Positions 7,648-14,642 of a stretch of 14,642 nt of DNA are shown here, piece by piece. The stretch is from GWF2-33-9 sp964405755. Lineage in GTDB: Bacteria > Bacteroidota > Ignavibacteria > Kapaibacteriales > UBA2268. The DNA lies in NCBI GenBank assembly GCA_964405755.1, contig CAYOPF010000073.1, positions 1 through 14,642 on the forward strand. Direction: 5' to 3'. A program made the position numbers and the translations under genes. Position 1 is the stretch's first letter; every line of letters begins with the position of its first letter. The notes beneath the pieces were generated by a model, which ran no database searches, had not been told where the DNA came from, and was given only the letters and a program-made list of their open reading frames with translations.

Positions 7648-9318
7648 TTAATTTTTAATAAATTTCTTAAAGAATTTATTATTTTTATATATTATTTCGA
7701 TAAAATATAATCCATTTTCTAAATCATTTATATCAATTAACTCTGAAGTGGAACCACTTTTAATTAAATATCCTGTTATATTGTATACGGAATACTCAAT
7801 TTCTTCATCTGTATTTACTATTAAAGAAGTTTGTGTTGGATTTGGATAAATTTCTAAAAATTGAAAACTATTTAAGTTTTCTAGAACGATATTTGGTTTC
7901 TCAATTTCTAATTCCAGTAGAACTGAAGTTGAATTATATGAACTATTCTGATCGGTTTTACATAGAATTAATATTCTATTATCGTCTAATTCATATAAAT
8001 CATAAGGATATGTTACCTTTACATCAGGATTAGAATCTGATGAATACCATTCATTATACTTTATTAACACACCGGAAGTATCGTAAATTGATAAAAAGGG
8101 GTATTCTGCTTTTCCGGATAAATTTTTATCTAAATAAGTTGATCTATAACCATATAAAAATACATATTTACCATCAACTGATAATTTCGTTGAACTAAAA
8201 TTTACAATAGTATCCTTACTAGACATATTATTTAAATCATACGGTGCGTTTATTGGTTTTTCCCAAATAATATTAAAATCACTTGAACTTTTTACTAAGT
8301 ATTGCTGTCTAACTTTATCACCTGAAACCATATAAGTGTTTCGCATATAGAAATTTCCTTGGTTGTCAACACCAATGCCATTCTGATAGAAAGGGACTGA
8401 TTTGACAGGATTTGAACTATCATTATTCCAAAACAATGCCTTATAACTCAATAGTCGACCAAAATTATCAAATTTTCCTATTAACACATTGGCTTTTAGT
8501 TGACTATCGTATTTTACTTGAAAATGACAATAGATATTTCCATCTAAATCTATTTTGTTAATAATTGCCTGATTGCCTAAATCTAACCTATTTTGTATAA
8601 AATCTGGAAAAGTTAACTCGAAACGATTTGTAAAATAAAAGTTATTATCATCATCTTGAATTTCAAATATTCTATTTGTTCGTCGATACCAATTAATTTC
8701 TGGTATATATTTACCGTATTTGTTCACAAGATAGGTCTTCTTATCATGATGAAATATCATTCTGTTAGAAAAATAAAAACTACCTAGAAATTCAGTTGTA
8801 TCCTCTGGTACTGTTTCTGTTTGAATATTCAATAAATTTAAGTCATAATCATAAATGAACCTATATGGTAAATAAGTAAAATTATTTCCTACAGTGAATG
8901 TTAATGGTTCTCTATAAGCTCTTTGTCCATAAATATATAGTTTGTTATCCTTAATTTTGATGTCTGTTACATTGTGGTTATTAAGATTCAAAGTATCAAA
9001 AAATGTATTGGTAACTTTAGTATTTGTATTCTTTATTACATTTAAATTATCGTCCAATTTTAAAATATTAACAAATGTTCTTGGCGGATCTGTGTATTTT
9101 GGTTGTATTAAATTGACTGTGCTTACTATGTAAATATATTTATCTATTTTTAAAATTCTACAATTTCCAGACTCAATTGAAAAAAATGAATCTATAAATT
9201 TGTTATAATTAAGAACAATTTCCCTTTTAATCTTTGGTTTGATATCTATATTTTGAGCTATTGTGAAATAAATTTGCAGTAATAGAGAAACTATAATCAC
9301 AAAAATAATTTTTTTCAT
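7648..9318 (-). CDS. Secreted protein of unknown function with T9SS type A sorting domain
   Basis: I place the start at the ATG at 9318 (556 residues). AAGGAG sits six bases upstream, and the protein then opens with a signal peptide (MKKIIFVIIVSLLL..., cut near IAQ at 20-22). An in-frame start at 9348 would put ten extra residues before it and cross the upstream hairpin. Residues 23-480 are rich in Asn, Asp, Tyr and Lys. They contain repeated strand-like segments such as INKIDLDGNIY, IGKFDNFGRLLS and LSIYDTSGVLI, suggesting a beta-propeller-like fold without clear SBBP motifs. Residues 487-556 (IYPNPTQTS, then NGLYFIEI, ending KKFIKN) form a T9SS sorting domain. It is among the most AT-rich coding sequence in the window. 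It ends 24 bases before the SBBP gene, so the two are probably cotranscribed. Confidence 0.85.
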   Translation of the reverse strand: MKKIIFVIIVSLLLQIYFTIAQNIDIKPKIKREIVLNYNKFIDSFFSIESGNCRILKIDKYIYIVSTVNLIQPKYTDPPRTFVNILKLDDNLNVIKNTNTKVTNTFFDTLNLNNHNVTDIKIKDNKLYIYGQRAYREPLTFTVGNNFTYLPYRFIYDYDLNLLNIQTETVPEDTTEFLGSFYFSNRMIFHHDKKTYLVNKYGKYIPEINWYRRTNRIFEIQDDDNNFYFTNRFELTFPDFIQNRLDLGNQAIINKIDLDGNIYCHFQVKYDSQLKANVLIGKFDNFGRLLSYKALFWNNDSSNPVKSVPFYQNGIGVDNQGNFYMRNTYMVSGDKVRQQYLVKSSSDFNIIWEKPINAPYDLNNMSSKDTIVNFSSTKLSVDGKYVFLYGYRSTYLDKNLSGKAEYPFLSIYDTSGVLIKYNEWYSSDSNPDVKVTYPYDLYELDDNRILILCKTDQNSSYNSTSVLLELEIEKPNIVLENLNSFQFLEIYPNPTQTSLIVNTDEEIEYSVYNITGYLIKSGSTSELIDINDLENGLYFIEIIYKNNKFFKKFIKN

Positions 9319-9339
9319 AAAAAACTCCTTATTTACCAA

Positions 9340-9372
9340 GGCAAGCACCCTATTATTTGTAAGGTGCTTGCC
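9340..9372 (-). terminator. Intercistronic hairpin, possible terminator or mRNA-stability element
   Basis: Two perfectly complementary 10-base arms (GGCAAGCACC at 9340-9349, GGTGCTTGCC at 9363-9372) flank a 13-base loop. They lie between the mini T9SS cargo gene and the 556-residue cargo gene. On the minus strand no U-run follows (TTGGTAAATAAGG), so it is not a classic intrinsic terminator. It may attenuate readthrough or protect the upstream message. The hairpin is certain and its role is inferred. Confidence 0.45.
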
Positions 9373-9378
9373 CTTTGA

Positions 9379-9867
9379 TTATTCAATTAGTATAGGTTTT
9401 GTTACTGAATTTTTACCATCAGAAATTCTGACATAATATATATCTTGCTTAAGAAAGGAAAAGTCAATTGATTCCTGATGGTTGACCAATTTCGTGCTTA
9501 ATTCTTGATTTTTGCAATTAAACACAGAAATTATTTTTGGTTTATTATCATGAAAAAAAAACGATATTACCCCGTTTTTTGATGGTACAGGATAAACAAT
9601 AGTATTTTCTAAAGGATTAATTTGTTTCCAATCAAGTCCTCTATTTGATGTTACATAGAATAAACCTGTATTTTCATCATATTGATGAATCCGTTGAAAT
9701 AAATTTTGATTTTTAATCACTCTTATTTTTTGTTGAATTTTTCTTGGAATAGATAAATGTTCAATCGCTTGTTTGTTAGCGAAATTACTGATTTCTTTAG
9801 AATTAACATTTATTGATATAGCCATGCAAAATATAATTGCAACAAATTTTTTCATACTTGTTATCAT
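9379..9867 (-). CDS. Very small T9SS cargo protein (162 residues)
   Basis: The start chosen is the ATG at 9867 (MITSMKKFVAII). GGAG lies nine bases upstream, and the stop of the preceding gene is one base before. Longer in-frame starts lie inside the upstream gene. The ATG at 9855 (MKKFVA) is the only serious alternative. Residues 1-23 look like a signal peptide (cut near VNS). Residues 24-88 are a short passenger with no known domain. Residues 89-162 (TIVYPVPSKNG, IYYVRISDG, ending TKPILIE) match a T9SS type A sorting domain, with YPVP in place of the common YPNP. The sorting domain is thus nearly half the protein. It may be a small surface peptide carrier, a partner of the Cys-rich protein just upstream, or a shrunken former cargo. 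Function is unknown. Confidence 0.75.
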   Translation of the reverse strand: MITSMKKFVAIIFCMAISINVNSKEISNFANKQAIEHLSIPRKIQQKIRVIKNQNLFQRIHQYDENTGLFYVTSNRGLDWKQINPLENTIVYPVPSKNGVISFFFHDNKPKIISVFNCKNQELSTKLVNHQESIDFSFLKQDIYYVRISDGKNSVTKPILIE

Positions 9868-9868
9868 A

Positions 9869-10660
9869 TTAATCATCTCCGCAAATAGCAACACAATTAG
9901 GGAAAGACAAGATTGGGACATATCCTGGAGGAAAACTACAATTTCCATCAGGGGGTAAAGCACCAGTACATATACTATTTAATGGCTCTGCTGTAATGGT
10001 TTGCTTAATTATATCTCCACATAAACACATTTTTATTGCAGTTACACAACAACTTTGATTATTGTCATCACAAGGTAGGTATCCAATGTAAAAACGTTGT
10101 GGTGTTGCACCTAATTTTATTCCAATGCATAATTTTTGACATTTTGGTTGTGTTGTAACAACTTTGAAAGAGTTACAACTATTAGGATTAACGCAATTAG
10201 GAGGCGTTCCGTCACATTGATAATTGTTGGGATTTTGAAGAAGTTCATTTTCAAATAATTGGATTGAAATATTGGAAGAAATTGCTTTTAACATTTGTTT
10301 GAGTCCATATTCATTTAAAGTCCCCCAGTTATCTGGATACCCTGGAAATAACCAACCTGTTAATGTTGGGCAATTATCATAGTCCCAATCGACAGATGAA
10401 ATATTTACAATTTCAAAATTAATTGGATTACTACATCCCTGTTGAATATAGGAGCATCTTGTTCTATTAACCGTAACATCTACTTCACACTGCATATAAT
10501 TTACTCTAAACACTTCTGTTATTGTGTTTTCGCAAGTTAATGAATCAAATTGTGACTTATATTGTTCTCTGCAATATTCATTTGATTGTGCCTTGGATTC
10601 TAATGTAAGGGTTAATAAAAATATCGAGAAAATTAAGATTATTTTAAAATTTGTTTTCAT
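9869..10660 (-). CDS. Cysteine-rich secreted protein of unknown function
   Basis: The start is the ATG at 10660 (263 residues). GAGG sits six bases upstream, and a typical signal peptide follows (MKTNFKIILIFSIFLLTL..., cut near SKA at 24). An upstream in-frame start at 10714 lacks these features. The mature part has 20 cysteines, an even number, at 30, 43, 58, 69, 76, 97, 149, 156, 162, 174, 178, 197, 204, 205, 212, 214, 231, 241, 256 and 260, so up to ten disulfides could form. Motifs include CVNPNSCNSF, PKCQKLCIG, SCCVTAIKMCLCGD and PNCVAICGDD. No T9SS sorting domain, lipobox or membrane anchor is seen, so it may stay in the periplasm or be exported some other way. The stop is one base from the next gene's start. 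No family recognised. Confidence 0.8.
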   Translation of the reverse strand: MKTNFKIILIFSIFLLTLTLESKAQSNEYCREQYKSQFDSLTCENTITEVFRVNYMQCEVDVTVNRTRCSYIQQGCSNPINFEIVNISSVDWDYDNCPTLTGWLFPGYPDNWGTLNEYGLKQMLKAISSNISIQLFENELLQNPNNYQCDGTPPNCVNPNSCNSFKVVTTQPKCQKLCIGIKLGATPQRFYIGYLPCDDNNQSCCVTAIKMCLCGDIIKQTITAEPLNSICTGALPPDGNCSFPPGYVPILSFPNCVAICGDD

Positions 10661-10731
10661 ATTGTTCCTCTTAGTTAATTTAAAATAATATTTTTTCCTT
10701 CCACTTTTTTGCAAACCGGAAGATAACTTCT

Positions 10732-10812
10732 TGAGGTAATATCGCTCAATGCAAGTTTGCTACGCAAGTATGCTACAAAGCAGAGCCGAATTACTACCTC
10801 AGGCAATTGCCT
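10732..10812. repeat. Structured GC-richer island with inverted and direct repeats
   Basis: Imperfect inverted arms (TGAGGTAATATCGCTC at 10732-10747 and its near complement at 10783-10801) enclose two adjacent 13-base direct repeats, GCAAGTTTGCTAC (10751-10763) and GCAAGTATGCTAC (10764-10776), with one mismatch. A perfect 12-base palindrome, AGGCAATTGCCT, follows at 10801-10812. By hand count, 10741-10860 is about 42% G+C, against 28% just left and 20% just right. It may be a copy of a dispersed repeat. Confidence 0.5.
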
Positions 10813-10960
10813 TGTAGCTGTACCGCAATGAATTTCCACTCGCAGTTGTAAACAAATATTTTTTCTCGACAAAATTTATTTGAACAAATTGTTTTTTCTT
10901 TCTTTGGATAATTTGAATTAATCGTAGTTTCGGTACAATAAAAATAGTTTTTAAGCGTCC

Positions 10961-11000
10961 CCATAAAGCCATAAAGCCATAAAGCCATAAAGCCATAAAG
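10961..11000. repeat. Tandem octanucleotide repeat, five copies of CCATAAAG
   Basis: Five exact head-to-tail copies of the 8-base unit CCATAAAG occupy 10961-11000 with no interruption; CCCATCC follows. Exact copies of a unit this short point to slippage and a length that may vary between strains. No gene reads through it convincingly. It lies about 300 bases upstream of the Cys-rich gene and 430 bases upstream of the protease gene. Confidence 0.9.
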
Positions 11001-11176
11001 CCCATCCTATGCCCTTTTCAGAACTTATTCTCGTTTCTCTGTTTATTCCTACCAATATCATTTTAAAAAGTATTTTAACTTTTTTGCAAATTAGCAAAAT
11101 TCTAATATATATAACAATATTTTTGTCAATTTATTACAAAAATTGTGAAAATAATTTGATTGTATCATTAATATCT

Positions 11177-11209
11177 ACACATCCGATGACTTTAAGACAT
11201 CGGATGTGT
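11177..11209. repeat. Perfect 12-bp inverted repeat (hairpin)
   Basis: ACACATCCGATG (11177-11188) and CATCGGATGTGT (11198-11209) are exact complements around a 9-base loop, ACTTTAAGA. It sits between divergently transcribed genes, so it does not end either known gene, and neither side has a clear U-run. It could be a terminator for an unseen transcript, a protein-binding site, or part of a mobile repeat. Confidence 0.6.
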
Positions 11210-11390
11210 TTGCAAAGAAGATTCTTCGCCTCTCGGCTCAGATTGATTTATTTTGGGATAATCAAACTCCAACTAACCAATCGTTAATTTGGATTTTTTT
11301 AATTCTTTTTTAATTAGCTTGATTCATTCCAAATTGAGTGTAAGAGGACTTAAAATTCAAGATAAATATACATTTTATTATGATTATTCA

Positions 11391-11398
11391 TATTTTTG
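11391..11398 (+). promoter_or_regulatory. Candidate -7 element for the C10 protease gene
   Basis: TATTTTTG at 11391-11398 matches the Bacteroidota -7 consensus TAnnTTTG and lies 31 bases before the ATG, leaving a leader of about 25 bases with the ribosome site. A second match, TAAATTTG at 11408-11415, is too close to the ribosome site. No TTTG is found at the expected -33 position for either, so this is tentative. Confidence 0.4.
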
Positions 11399-11429
11399 CA
11401 AAATTATTAAATTTGTTAGAGAGGGGAAA

Positions 11430-14400
11430 ATGAAAACAATTACAAGATTTTTAATAATTGTTTTTGCAAGTATTAGTATTGTTTTTGCTGCACCAATAAG
11501 TGAGGATAATGCTCTCCGTATAGCTCACAACTTTTTTAACTTTCCTAATAATTCAGAAAAATCCCCGATTAAATTATCATACAAACATATTCCCGAAAAT
11601 AATAATCAAACACATAATATCCCCTCAAATACTGTTTATTATTACGTCTTCAACAACTCCGACAATAGTTTTGTAATAATATCGGGAAATGATGTTGCTT
11701 CCCCGGTGCTTGCATATTCAAATGAAAGTAAATTCGATATTCATAATATTGCTACAGCAACAAAAGCATGGCTAAATCAATATTCCGAGCAAATTGAATA
11801 TGCAATAGTTAATAATATTGAATCCACTGCAGAAATTCAGTCAGAATGGAAAAAATTACAAAACAAACAAATTCAAATTAATAAAATCCAAAATGGTGTT
11901 TCACCATTAGTAAAGACAAAATGGAATCAAAGCCCTTTCTATAATGATTTGTGTCCGTGGGACGAAGAGTTGAAAGCAAGAGCAATAACGGGTTGTGTGG
12001 CTACCGCAATGGCACAAATAATGCGTTTTTGGAGTTATCCAACAATGGGTTCAGGGAGTCATGGTTACACTCATCCAAAGTATGGATACTTGTTTGCAAA
12101 TTTTGGAGTAACTTACTACGACTGGGCTACTATGCCCGAATCTATCAAAGAACCCAATTTGGCAGTTGCTACACTTAATTACCATTGTGGTGTAAGTGTT
12201 AACATGGGTTATGGAGTTAATGGCAGTGGTGCTGCGGGTTCAGTTGTAGTTGCGCCAGCATTAATCAATTATTTTAAATACGATAAATCCCTAAAAATTG
12301 AAAACAGAAGTAGTTATTCATATAATCAATGGATAACGATGTTGAAAGAAGAATTACTATCGGGACGACCAATGTACTATCAAGGTGCAGGAAATGTTGG
12401 AGGGCACGCATTTGTTTGCGATGGTTTTAATAGCGACAACTTTTTCCATTTCAATTGGGGTTGGGGTGGATCGAGTGATGGTTATTTTAAAATGGATGCA
12501 CTGAATCCTGGTTCGATGACATTCAACGCCAGTCAATCTGTGGTTATGGGTATTCAACCACCAGTAGATCAAATAGAAAATAGTTTGGAACTTGCCTCAG
12601 AAATCAAGCTTAGTAGTAATACAATATATTATGGAGCAAATTTCGACCTTAGCTTAGATATTAACAACAGAAGCATCCAAGACTTCAAAGGTGATTTGAC
12701 TGCAGCTGTTTTGGATAACAACAATAATTTGATAAGTTATATTGAAATATTGAAAGATGTAAAAATTGAGTGGTCGCAGACACGTAACTTTATTTTTTCC
12801 TCAAAAGGAATTATTGGTATGGTACCAGGGAAATATAAAGTTTATATTTTTCAGAGAGATGTAGAAAATCAGTGGCGAATAGTACCAAAATCGATTCTTG
12901 TTAAGCAACATTTTGCTGACATTGAAGTTTTGGATAATACTGAATTCACCCTGAATTCTACGATTAAAACAATTCCATCCAATATTATTGAAAATGGAGA
13001 TATTTTAAAAATAAATTTCGATGTAAAAAACCAAACAGATAAAACATTTAAAGGTAAGATATTTGCAGGGTTATTCAACTATAACAGAAGCACTTTTGTT
13101 GGATCTATAGGAGAGTATATCGAAAGTAATGGATTACCACCAAAGGGAAATTATTCTGGAGGGATTACAATAGAATCAGATAAATTAAAATTACCTGGGG
13201 GTTCTTACTATTTAGCTTTGTTCTATCAAGAAGAAGGAACTGAGAATTACAAATTGGTTGGTTCGACAAGTAATTATATTAATCCAATAAAAATAATCAT
13301 AAAATCAATTCCAATTGATCCAGACAAATACGAGAGCAACAATTATGTATCAAATTCTACAAAGATTGAATATGAATTTATTAATGATGTTGCGTCGATA
13401 GATTTAAAGCAAGTAAACATCCACGACACTACAGATATAGATTTGTACCAAATCATACTTGCACCTAATTTTAACTATAAAATTGACATTTCTGTTCTTG
13501 ATGCAAACAGCAAAAATCCATTAACAAATTCAACAGTCGATGTGGTATTTCAATATTCTTTTGATGGTTTGACCTGGTCGGAAATATATGACAATGCCCT
13601 ACCCCAACCAGCAAGAACTTTTGGTTATAAAAGTATGTATGTTAAAGTGAAACCATTTTTTACCGAACAAACTGGTATTTATGAGTTATATGTAAACATT
13701 CAGCGCAATCGGGACTCAATAGCAATACTTACTCTTCAGGGGGATTTAAATTTTGGAAAAGTAGAGTTGGGTAAATCGTTGACCCGAAAATTTGTTATCC
13801 AAAACGATGGTTCAGTGGATTTGAAAGTAAATTATATCTCAAAACCATCAGAATGCGAAGTGGATTGGGAATCGGGCATTATACCGCCTGGTGAATATAG
13901 TGAAGTTACTGTAACTTTTACTCCTGAAGATGAAGATGAGTACTTTGGATTTTTGGTAATTCAGTCCAACGGAGTCGGAACCAAAATTATTGAGTACTAT
14001 GGAGTTGGGTGGGTAGCAGAGAATCATAATGCAATCATTCAGATCGAAGGAGATTTGAACTTTGGTGAGGTTCAGAAGGGTTCTGTTGCCACAAAATTAC
14101 TAAAAGTAAGCAACAAGGGTACTTCTACTCTTAAGATATATTCAATTTCTTTGCCTGTTGGGTTTGAGTCGAAATGGGATAGCGGAGATTTAGCACCTGG
14201 AGAAACATTTATCATTGATATTACATTTATACCAACCCAAGCAAAAGCATATACCGGGAACATTGTAATAAACTGCAATTTCAATTCTGGAGTGAACAAT
14301 ATACCTGTTTATGGTGTTGGCGTTAATCCTACATCAGTCAATGAAACTAATTCGCAATCATTAACTATTCACCCGAATCCTGCTTATGATGAATTAAACA

Positions 14401-14594
14401 TATATATGCACGATAATTATTGCCCAAAGAGTGTTTTCGTAATCGACTTAACAGGTAATTCCCATGAAATTGATTATATATGTAATGAAAATAAAATATT
14501 AGTAGATTTAAAAAAATTAAAATCAGGAACTTACTTAATCAAAATAATAACTCTTTCGGGTATGGAGCTTTCTCAAAAATTTATTAAAATGTAG
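11430..14594 (+). CDS. C10-family (streptopain-like) cysteine protease with T9SS sorting domain
   Basis: The start is the ATG at 11430 (1054 residues), preceded by GAGGGG and followed by a signal peptide (MKTITRFLIIVFASISIVFA, 1-20). A longer frame from a TTG at 11289 lacks these. Residues 22-105 resemble the Spi/C10 prodomain (SEDNALRIAHNFF, FVIISGNDVASPVLAYS). The peptidase covers about 160-375: Cys189 in TGCVATAMAQI, His326 in GGHAFVCDGF, and FHFNWGWGGSSDGYF at 339-353, so the catalytic Cys and His are intact. Two beta-sandwich domains follow (about 385-493 and 496-625), then a PPC-like domain (about 630-757). Two tandem choice-of-anchor D-type domains (766-860, 869-965) share GDLNFG and YGVG motifs. 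A T9SS sorting domain (978-1054, HPNPAYDELN) ends the protein. It is predicted to be an exported zymogen protease at the cell surface or outside. Confidence 0.93.
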   Translation: MKTITRFLIIVFASISIVFAAPISEDNALRIAHNFFNFPNNSEKSPIKLSYKHIPENNNQTHNIPSNTVYYYVFNNSDNSFVIISGNDVASPVLAYSNESKFDIHNIATATKAWLNQYSEQIEYAIVNNIESTAEIQSEWKKLQNKQIQINKIQNGVSPLVKTKWNQSPFYNDLCPWDEELKARAITGCVATAMAQIMRFWSYPTMGSGSHGYTHPKYGYLFANFGVTYYDWATMPESIKEPNLAVATLNYHCGVSVNMGYGVNGSGAAGSVVVAPALINYFKYDKSLKIENRSSYSYNQWITMLKEELLSGRPMYYQGAGNVGGHAFVCDGFNSDNFFHFNWGWGGSSDGYFKMDALNPGSMTFNASQSVVMGIQPPVDQIENSLELASEIKLSSNTIYYGANFDLSLDINNRSIQDFKGDLTAAVLDNNNNLISYIEILKDVKIEWSQTRNFIFSSKGIIGMVPGKYKVYIFQRDVENQWRIVPKSILVKQHFADIEVLDNTEFTLNSTIKTIPSNIIENGDILKINFDVKNQTDKTFKGKIFAGLFNYNRSTFVGSIGEYIESNGLPPKGNYSGGITIESDKLKLPGGSYYLALFYQEEGTENYKLVGSTSNYINPIKIIIKSIPIDPDKYESNNYVSNSTKIEYEFINDVASIDLKQVNIHDTTDIDLYQIILAPNFNYKIDISVLDANSKNPLTNSTVDVVFQYSFDGLTWSEIYDNALPQPARTFGYKSMYVKVKPFFTEQTGIYELYVNIQRNRDSIAILTLQGDLNFGKVELGKSLTRKFVIQNDGSVDLKVNYISKPSECEVDWESGIIPPGEYSEVTVTFTPEDEDEYFGFLVIQSNGVGTKIIEYYGVGWVAENHNAIIQIEGDLNFGEVQKGSVATKLLKVSNKGTSTLKIYSISLPVGFESKWDSGDLAPGETFIIDITFIPTQAKAYTGNIVINCNFNSGVNNIPVYGVGVNPTSVNETNSQSLTIHPNPAYDELNIYMHDNYCPKSVFVIDLTGNSHEIDYICNENKILVDLKKLKSGTYLIKIITLSGMELSQKFIKM

Positions 14595-14617
14595 TTTTTA
14601 AAAATAGTTAAAATATG

Positions 14618-14625
14618 TAATTTTG
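14618..14625 (+). promoter_or_regulatory. Candidate -7 element for a gene beyond the right edge
   Basis: TAATTTTG at 14618-14625 matches TAnnTTTG exactly and is the same octamer used by the SRP RNA and tRNA promoters. The -33 position reads TTTTT rather than TTTG. AAAGGA follows at 14633-14638, which could be a ribosome site for a gene starting just outside. No terminator hairpin is visible after the protease stop. Confidence 0.35.
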
Positions 14626-14642
14626 AATTAAAAAAGGATTTC

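Larger units (their letters stand above)
10661..11429. other. Non-coding region between divergent secreted-protein genes
   Basis: This 769-base stretch contains no convincing gene. Short open frames in it are low-complexity or lack start signals. It contains, left to right, a GC-richer structured island (10732-10812), an AT-rich spacer, five 8-bp tandem repeats (10961-11000), a perfect inverted repeat (11177-11209), a fragment at 11217-11246 (GAAGATTCTTCGCCTCTCGG...) resembling dispersed intergenic repeats, and a promoter-like element before the protease gene. Such a patchwork is typical of intergenic DNA that collects repeats. Confidence 0.7.

Noticed and set aside
9868..9963. Upstream starts for the small T9SS cargo gene
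   Set aside because: They lie inside the coding end of the Cys-rich gene in another frame and lack a signal peptide at their start.
10683..10715. Promoter for the Cys-rich gene (TTTG at 10715-10712, TATTATTT at 10690-10683, minus strand)
   Set aside because: The -7 candidate has two mismatches to TAnnTTTG at its most conserved positions, and the spacer is 21; too weak to call.
10961..11000. CRISPR-like array
   Set aside because: The repeats are 8 bases long, contiguous and without spacers, so this is a simple tandem repeat.
10675..11005. Three overlapping minus-strand frames of 64-68 codons
   Set aside because: They read through the 8-bp tandem repeats and the structured island and have low-complexity or unrelated products with no start signals.
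11009..11287. 92-codon plus-strand open frame before the protease gene
   Set aside because: It spans the perfect hairpin and the repeat fragment, has no ribosome site or recognisable domain, and its composition follows the AT-rich intergenic DNA.
11289..11429. N-terminal extension of the C10 protease from a TTG
   Set aside because: The ATG at 11430 has a GAGGGG ribosome site and a textbook signal peptide; the extension would bury that signal peptide.

Overview
The window looks like chromosome from the Bacteroidota/Chlorobiota (FCB) side of the tree, possibly an Ignavibacteria- or Kapaibacteriota-like lineage. Four lines of evidence support this: four proteins end in a type IX secretion (T9SS) C-terminal domain, a UMF1-type transporter is present, the RNase G is of the Bacteroidota type, and several promoters match the Bacteroidota consensus TTTG-N19-TAnnTTTG exactly. 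The DNA is AT-rich. Several genes have Shine-Dalgarno-like sites (AAGGAG, GAGG) while others have none. The exact taxon is inference.

Left part (1-5740, minus strand): a compact housekeeping cluster reading leftwards. In transcription order it is SRP RNA, rng (RNase G), rseP (site-2 protease), surE (5'-nucleotidase), a small protein resembling the N-terminal region of HD-GYP proteins, an HDOD protein, and a UMF1-family MFS transporter cut by the window edge. From rseP onward the genes are 4-8 bases apart or overlap, so they are probably one transcription unit.

Middle (5741-5884): the SRP RNA gene (minus) and a tRNA-Arg(UCU) gene (plus) are transcribed divergently. Their two consensus promoters are mirror images about base 5772 and share an 11-bp palindrome holding both -33 elements. 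Neither RNA is covered by an open reading frame.

Right-middle (5893-10660, minus strand): four cell-envelope or secreted-protein genes in an apparent operon. In order they are a 20-cysteine secreted protein of unknown function, a very small T9SS cargo, a 556-residue T9SS cargo, and a seven-repeat SBBP beta-propeller T9SS cargo. The last gene's sorting-domain segment is clearly richer in G+C than its body.

10661-11429 is a 769-base non-coding region. It holds a GC-richer structured island, five tandem copies of an 8-bp unit, and a perfect 12-bp inverted repeat. On its right, reading rightwards, is a 1054-residue C10-family (streptopain/SpeB-like) cysteine protease with an Spi prodomain, beta-sandwich domains, two choice-of-anchor D-type domains and a T9SS sorting domain. 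The last bases carry a promoter-like -7 element for a gene beyond the window.

No CRISPR array, transposase, phage gene or defence system was seen. The most unusual features are the mirror-image SRP/tRNA promoter pair with rng directly behind the SRP RNA, the compositional mosaic at a T9SS sorting domain, and the Cys-rich protein plus mini-cargo gene pair.
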